Part shown: in pieces, positions 32,665 to 35,535 of the stretch | How the letters are laid out: every line of letters starts with the position of its first letter | How positions within the stretch are numbered: position 1 is the first letter of the stretch | Source of the DNA: Thermoplasmata archaeon | GTDB taxonomy: Archaea > Thermoplasmatota > Thermoplasmata > Lutacidiplasmatales > UBA184 | NCBI GenBank assembly: GCA_027315455.1 | Contig: DAHUXZ010000002.1 | Coordinates: 1 to 35,535 of the forward strand | Length of the DNA stretch: 35,535 nt | Reading direction: 5' to 3' | The notes under the pieces: model-generated | Seen by the model: only the letters and a program-made list of their open reading frames with translations | Database searches by the model: none | What the model was told of the DNA's origin: nothing | Made by a program: the position numbers and the translations under genes

Positions 32665-33309
32665 ATGCCGAAGGTCCGCCTCTCCCTCCAGGGCCTCCCC
32701 CTTCCCCTGCTGACGCCCCGTCTGCGCCTCGAGCCGCCCACCGAGCGCCGCGCCGGCACGATCGGCCCGCTCATCGGTGATGCCCGCGTCGCCCGCTGGC
32801 TCCTCAACGTCCCTCACCCCTACCGTCCGGCGGACGGTGTCGCGTTCGCTCGCCGCTCCCGTCTGCAGCGGCGACGGGGGGAGGCGCTGGCCTTCTTCAT
32901 CGTCTCCAGGGAAACCGGCGAGCTCATGGGAGGCATCGGGCTTCACAACGTCCGGGCCCTTCACCGGCGGGCGGAGCTCGGTTACTGGATCGGGGCCCCC
33001 TACTGGCACCAGGGCTACGCCTACGAGGCGGCGCAGGCAGTCCTCGCCCTGTCGTTCGACCGGCTCCGCCTCCACCGCCTCGAGGGGCGCGTCTATCCCG
33101 AGAACCGACGCTCGGCCGCGCTACTGCGGAAGCTCGGCTTTCGTAGAGAGGGGCGGCTCCGGGAGTCCATCTGGCACTGGGGGCGGTGGGAGGACGATGT
33201 CTGCTACGGGATCACTGAGGAGGCCTACCGGGCGCTTCCCAAGGGGCGTCGGCGGGTAGGTCGGGTCCGCCCAAGGGGGGCGCCGGGGGCCAAAAAGCCG
33301 TTCGTATAA
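32665..33309 (+). CDS. RimJ/RimL-type GNAT acetyltransferase
   Basis: 214 residues. The start of the fold (LTPRLRLEPPTER) and the run ELGYWIGAPYWHQGYAYEAAQAVL, with acetyl-CoA loop WHQGYA, then RVYPENRRSAALLRKLGFRREG are the standard signature of the RimJ/RimL group that acetylates protein N-termini or amino groups of small molecules. The last 25 residues are basic and Gly/Pro-rich. It stands alone, 253 bases after the benzoyl-CoA operon and separated from it by a hairpin. Its TAA stop lies inside an inverted repeat. Palindromes like those at the VapBC promoter occur upstream. The acceptor is unknown. Confidence 0.88.
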   Translation: MPKVRLSLQGLPLPLLTPRLRLEPPTERRAGTIGPLIGDARVARWLLNVPHPYRPADGVAFARRSRLQRRRGEALAFFIVSRETGELMGGIGLHNVRALHRRAELGYWIGAPYWHQGYAYEAAQAVLALSFDRLRLHRLEGRVYPENRRSAALLRKLGFRREGRLRESIWHWGRWEDDVCYGITEEAYRALPKGRRRVGRVRPRGAPGAKKPFV

Positions 33310-33321
33310 CTCATGTTATAC
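33304..33321. repeat. Inverted repeat overlapping the acetyltransferase stop
   Basis: GTATAAC (33304-33310) and GTTATAC (33315-33321) form a perfect 7-bp stem with a TCAT loop, covering the TAA stop of the acetyltransferase. It is AT-rich, unlike GC-rich termination hairpins elsewhere here. It could be a terminator or an operator. Confidence 0.4.
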
Positions 33322-33378
33322 AACTTCTCGAGGGAGAAGGCGTTCCCGGCAGCCCCACGATCGTCCGTCAAATACAGC

Positions 33379-33425
33379 CCAGATGTCAGACATGAATTAC
33401 TGATGCACGTAGGTTACGCATCTGG
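33379..33425. repeat. Interrupted inverted repeat in the 33310-33597 gap
   Basis: CCAGATG (33379-33385) and CATCTGG (33419-33425) are separated by 33 bases, enclosing a small TGTCAGACA inverted repeat and a GTTACGCA. The 288-base gap is lower in G+C than the rest and contains no convincing gene. Confidence 0.3.
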
Positions 33426-33556
33426 CATGACTGATTCACCATGTTTGGAAACGAGCCCTCAGATCGGGGGGACCCGCCTCTTGGACCGCCCCGGCTCCGG
33501 AAGCGGCCCGGAACGCCCTTTCCGCGAGCCCCCCCGGGCGCCCCACCCCAAGATGA

Positions 33557-33566
33557 TGCATATGCA
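33557..33566. repeat. 10-bp AT-rich palindrome, copy 2 (3' of VapC)
   Basis: TGCATATGCA is perfectly self-complementary and identical to the core of the VapBC start-site palindrome. It lies about 30 bases past the VapC stop, so here it cannot be the VapBC promoter. Confidence 0.45.
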
Positions 33567-33597
33567 GTGCTGAGAATCGCACGACACGCAACTTACG

Positions 33598-34008
33598 TTA
33601 CTTATGGCTGCGTTTGACGTACTGCCTCACCTTGAGCCGAGCTGGGGCCGACGGAACGACCGTGATCGAGTCCGAGACCCACTCCCGTACGCCGGCCACC
33701 TCTGCGGCCCCGAGGACGAGGTAATCCGCGGTCGACCCTGCGCGCGGATGGGACGAGGCGAGAACGGCCGCGACATGCGCCGCCCGCTCGTCGATCGGGA
33801 GCACCGTGAGCTTGTGGCGGAGCCGATCCAGGGCCGCCAGCCGGCGCTCCCGACCGTGACGGCGTTCCGCCCGCGCGATCGCCTCGAGCTCGAAGAGGTT
33901 GATCTCCGTGGTGCAGAGCTCCTCGTCGCCGCTCTCCTCGAGGAGACGCCGGGCCGCGGGATGCCCGTGGAGAAGGTCGAGGAGGACCGGGGTGTCGAGC
34001 CCCCTCAT
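33598..34008 (-). CDS. vapC: VapC-like PIN-domain toxin
   Basis: 136 residues from ATG 34008, which overlaps the antitoxin stop by an ATGA. The PIN nuclease acidic residues are visible: Asp5 in GLDTPVLLDLL, Glu40 in INLFELEAIARAE and Asp95 in GSTADYLVLGAAEV. VapC enzymes are Mg-dependent RNases that cut tRNA or rRNA and are held inactive by their antitoxin. The basic tail (RLKVRQYVKRSHK) may contact RNA. It forms a coupled pair with the antitoxin gene just upstream; the longer open frame to 34230 overlaps the antitoxin and is rejected. Target RNA unknown. Confidence 0.87.
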   Translation of the reverse strand: MRGLDTPVLLDLLHGHPAARRLLEESGDEELCTTEINLFELEAIARAERRHGRERRLAALDRLRHKLTVLPIDERAAHVAAVLASSHPRAGSTADYLVLGAAEVAGVREWVSDSITVVPSAPARLKVRQYVKRSHK

Positions 34009-34220
34009 CGCCGGCCCCCGACCGGTCCCCGTCGCATCCGACGGAGCGCCTGGGTCTCCCCCGGCAGGGGCCGGGCCCCCCACGCGCCGACCACATCCTC
34101 GAGCGGCCCCCGCTGCGACAGGAGCCGCAGGAACAGCCGGGTGAAGCTCTCGTTGGGGCGCTTTTCCCGCCGAAGGGCATCGTAGACGTCCTTGCGGACC
34201 GCCACGTTCCGGGAAGACAT
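34005..34220 (-). CDS. vapB: VapB-like antitoxin (DUF217 type)
   Basis: 71 residues from ATG 34220. The N-terminal part SRNVAVRKDVYDALRREKRPNESFTRLFLRLL is the ribbon-helix-helix-like DNA-binding segment typical of archaeal DUF217 antitoxins. The C-terminal part (PLEDVVGAWGARPLPG) would wrap the PIN toxin. Members usually repress their own operon; a 12-bp palindrome straddles this gene's start codon. The start is supported by a TATA-like box 26 bases upstream, which makes the transcript leaderless. It is followed by VapC with a 4-base overlap. Confidence 0.85.
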   Translation of the reverse strand: MSSRNVAVRKDVYDALRREKRPNESFTRLFLRLLSQRGPLEDVVGAWGARPLPGETQALRRMRRGPVGGRR

Positions 34221-34230
34221 GCATATGCAT
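34219..34230. promoter_or_regulatory. 12-bp palindrome at the VapBC start (putative autoregulatory operator), copy 3
   Basis: ATGCATATGCAT is perfectly self-complementary and overlaps the antitoxin start codon and the presumed transcription start. A second palindrome, ACATATGT (34233-34240), fills most of the space up to the TATA box. Antitoxin binding here would block transcription. Confidence 0.55.
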
Positions 34231-34240
34231 CTACATATGT

Positions 34241-34250
34241 GGACATAAGC
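34241..34250 (-). promoter_or_regulatory. TATA-like box of VapBC
   Basis: The minus strand reads GCTTATGTCC, centred about 26 bases before ATG 34220. The spacing fits a leaderless archaeal transcript, and the element resembles other CTTATG boxes in the window. Confidence 0.5.
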
Positions 34251-34324
34251 CTGCCGGACGCCCGGCACGGCTGGAAGTGGGTCCGTCCCCCAAGTGTTTG
34301 AGGGAGGACGAACTGAGGACGGAC

Positions 34325-34834
34325 ATGGAGGCCAACGAGGGCTCCTCCCCCGCGGTGGGGGCGGTGTCCGCCATCGAGACCGAGGCGGCGGTCCGCCTGC
34401 GGGCCTCCCTCGCCGAACGCACCCGCGTCCGGGCCGAGTTCCTCCTGGGCTACGTCGATCTCGCCATCCGTGGGACGCTCGAGTACGAGCGTTTCGATCG
34501 GGTCTACCTCGGCCCGTGGTGGGATCTCCCCACGGGCAGTCCCGAACTGCGCGGGTGGAAGCGCGCGGTCCTCCGCCGCGTCCTCGCGGCCGGGGCGGAA
34601 CACTGGGGCCACCTCTTCCTGGTGGTCAACGACTCGCTCACGGCGCGCCCTCTGACCTGGTCGGAGGATCGGACGCTCGCCGGCGCCGAGCGTGAACCCC
34701 CCTCCTCGCTCCAGCTGAGGGCCGCGGCTCCCGAGATCCGAATGTACTACCGGCCCACGGGGGAAGCGCACGCCGAGGCCCTCGCGTCGTTCGCCCGTGA
34801 GATCGGAGAGCGGTTCCGCCGCCAGATGGATTGA
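34325..34834 (+). CDS. Conserved-looking hypothetical protein
   Basis: 169 residues from ATG 34325; the frame is open to 34277 without family-like sequence. I do not recognise it. It begins with an acidic, helical N-terminus (EAAVRLRASLAERTRVRAEFLLGYVDLAIRG), then WWDLPTGSPELRGWKRAVLRRVL, a hydrophobic strand HLFLVVNDSL, and a helical, Ala/Glu-rich C-terminus. There is no signal peptide, no membrane helix and only Trp-rich patches (WWD, GW, HWGHL). It is divergent from VapBC and followed 43 bases later by the interrupted DCC gene. The opposite-strand open frame (33602-34852) is Arg/Gly-rich shadow sequence. Function unknown. Confidence 0.65.
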   Translation: MEANEGSSPAVGAVSAIETEAAVRLRASLAERTRVRAEFLLGYVDLAIRGTLEYERFDRVYLGPWWDLPTGSPELRGWKRAVLRRVLAAGAEHWGHLFLVVNDSLTARPLTWSEDRTLAGAEREPPSSLQLRAAAPEIRMYYRPTGEAHAEALASFAREIGERFRRQMD

Positions 34835-34877
34835 GCGCGGGGGTCCGAACACGAGAAGAGGGGCCCCGTACGGGGAC

Positions 34878-35345
34878 GTGGCGAACGCGGTCGGGGTTAC
34901 GCGGTTCTACGACGCCGGGTGCGGACCGTGTGCCTTCTTCGTCCGGCTGGGCCGTGGGCTCGCCCGGAAGCCGGTCCGCATCCTGGCGCTCGATTCGCCC
35001 GTCTGAGAGCCCTACCTCTCCGTCTTCCCCACGGAACGGCGTTTCGGGTCGTTCCATCTCTACGCCCAAGGGCGGCCAACGAGCAGGATCGACGCCCTTC
35101 CCGACTGGGTGGGCGGGTTCGCGGGAGAGGCGGGACGACGGGCGCTCGGGACCGCCGGCCCCTTCAGAGGCTGCCTCGAACGCATCCATCTCCTCCTTTG
35201 CAACGAGCGGCGTCACAGCGGCTGCGTGCCGGCCTCGTGCGGAGCGGATCAGCGGGTGAGCCGCGGTGCCGCCATCGTCTGGAATGGGGGTGAGAGCTCA
35301 TACACGGCGCACCCGTGGGGTCGCCCGGAGCGCGGTATCCGATGA
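34878..35345 (+). pseudogene. DCC-family (DUF393) thiol-disulfide oxidoreductase-like gene interrupted by an in-frame TGA
   Basis: From GTG 34878 the frame reads FYDAGCGPCAFFVRLG, the DCC-family YDxxCxxC motif, then VRILALDSPV and TGA at 35004-35006. Past that codon the same frame continues without another stop for 112 codons (EPYLSVFPTERRFGSFHLYAQGRPTSRIDALPDWVGG...). ERRFGSFHLYAQGR is the expected next conserved block of the family, so the two halves are one gene. The true end, TGA 35343-35345, overlaps the methyltransferase start by an ATGA, so the intact form would be translationally coupled. A base substitution, an assembly error or, less likely, recoding explains this. No frameshift is involved. 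Confidence 0.7.
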
Positions 35346-35535
35346 TCTCCCCACAGAAGGTGGCCCGATGGATCGACGGGTGGGACGCCATGCAGTCGAG
35401 CTACATCCCCACCCGAGAGGCCCGCTTTTCGGCCATGGCCTCCTTGTTGGCCGCGCGCGTCCCCTCCTCCTTTCGCTTCCTCGACCTGGGGTGCGGACCC
35501 GGCTCGCTGTCCGCCCGGCTGCTGGCCCGCTTCCC
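35342..35535 (+). CDS. Class I SAM-dependent methyltransferase, N-terminal part (runs off the window)
   Basis: 64 complete codons are visible from ATG 35342. The sequence MISPQKVARWIDGWDAMQ leads into RFLDLGCGPGSLSARLLARF, the glycine-rich SAM-binding loop (motif I) of class I methyltransferases. The substrate cannot be inferred. Its ATG overlaps the stop of the DCC-like gene by 4 bases, suggesting a former or present two-gene operon. Confidence 0.85.
   Translation, partial: MISPQKVARWIDGWDAMQSSYIPTREARFSAMASLLAARVPSSFRFLDLGCGPGSLSARLLARF

Noticed and set aside
33313-33573. 86-codon open frame in the low-G+C gap after the acetyltransferase
   Set aside because: It shows no motif or ribosome-binding site, overlaps inverted repeats and has a Pro/Gly-rich second half; probably not coding.
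34005-35345. Mobile element or CRISPR in the accessory-looking right end
   Set aside because: No transposase, terminal repeats or spacer arrays were seen; the repeats present are short palindromes near promoters.

Overview
The window is a G+C-rich stretch of what looks like an archaeal chromosome, probably a Thermoplasmatota-type lineage. Archaeal signs are: an HTH-10 (bacterio-opsin-activator type) regulator, a DUF217-type VapB antitoxin, TATA-like boxes about 25-35 bases upstream of several starts (some apparently leaderless), and many secreted proteins rich in N-x-S/T sequons. The lineage is inference; the archaeal assignment is fairly firm.

Bases 1-22000 are a cell-surface and extracellular-glycan region. 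It holds a large GT-C-like membrane protein, three paralogous clan-A-like secreted glycoside hydrolases (2823-4238, 4249-5682, 19617-21227), a membrane-anchored alpha/beta esterase, two divergent sulfatase-fold hydrolases that carry Thr at the nucleophile position, and a DegT aminotransferase plus sugar-nucleotide epimerase pair. A minus-strand operon follows (GT2 glycosyltransferase, flippase, GT4 glycosyltransferase, GNAT), then a PKD-repeat surface protein and an APS kinase. Together they look like sugar-nucleotide synthesis, assembly, export and trimming of a decorated surface polysaccharide or glycoprotein glycan.

Bases 21382-25221 hold single genes: a VOC protein, a branched-chain aminotransferase, the HTH-10 regulator, an enoyl-CoA hydratase and a hemerythrin-like protein.

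Bases 25336-32411 are the highlight. Seven tightly packed plus-strand genes, four of whose junctions overlap by 4 bases, encode the complete upper benzoyl-CoA pathway: ring-opening hydrolase (Oah/BamA type), four subunits of an ATP-dependent class I benzoyl-CoA reductase (BzdO-, P-, Q- and N-like), cyclohexadienoyl-CoA hydratase (Dch) and 6-hydroxycyclohexenoyl-CoA dehydrogenase (Had). A 16-bp perfect palindrome lies just upstream and a strong hairpin just downstream. This predicts anaerobic aromatic-ring dearomatisation in this archaeon.

Bases 32412-35535 hold a RimJ/L-type acetyltransferase, a VapBC toxin-antitoxin pair, AT-rich palindromes repeated three times around them, an unknown protein, a DCC-family gene interrupted by an in-frame TGA, and the start of a methyltransferase that runs off the end.
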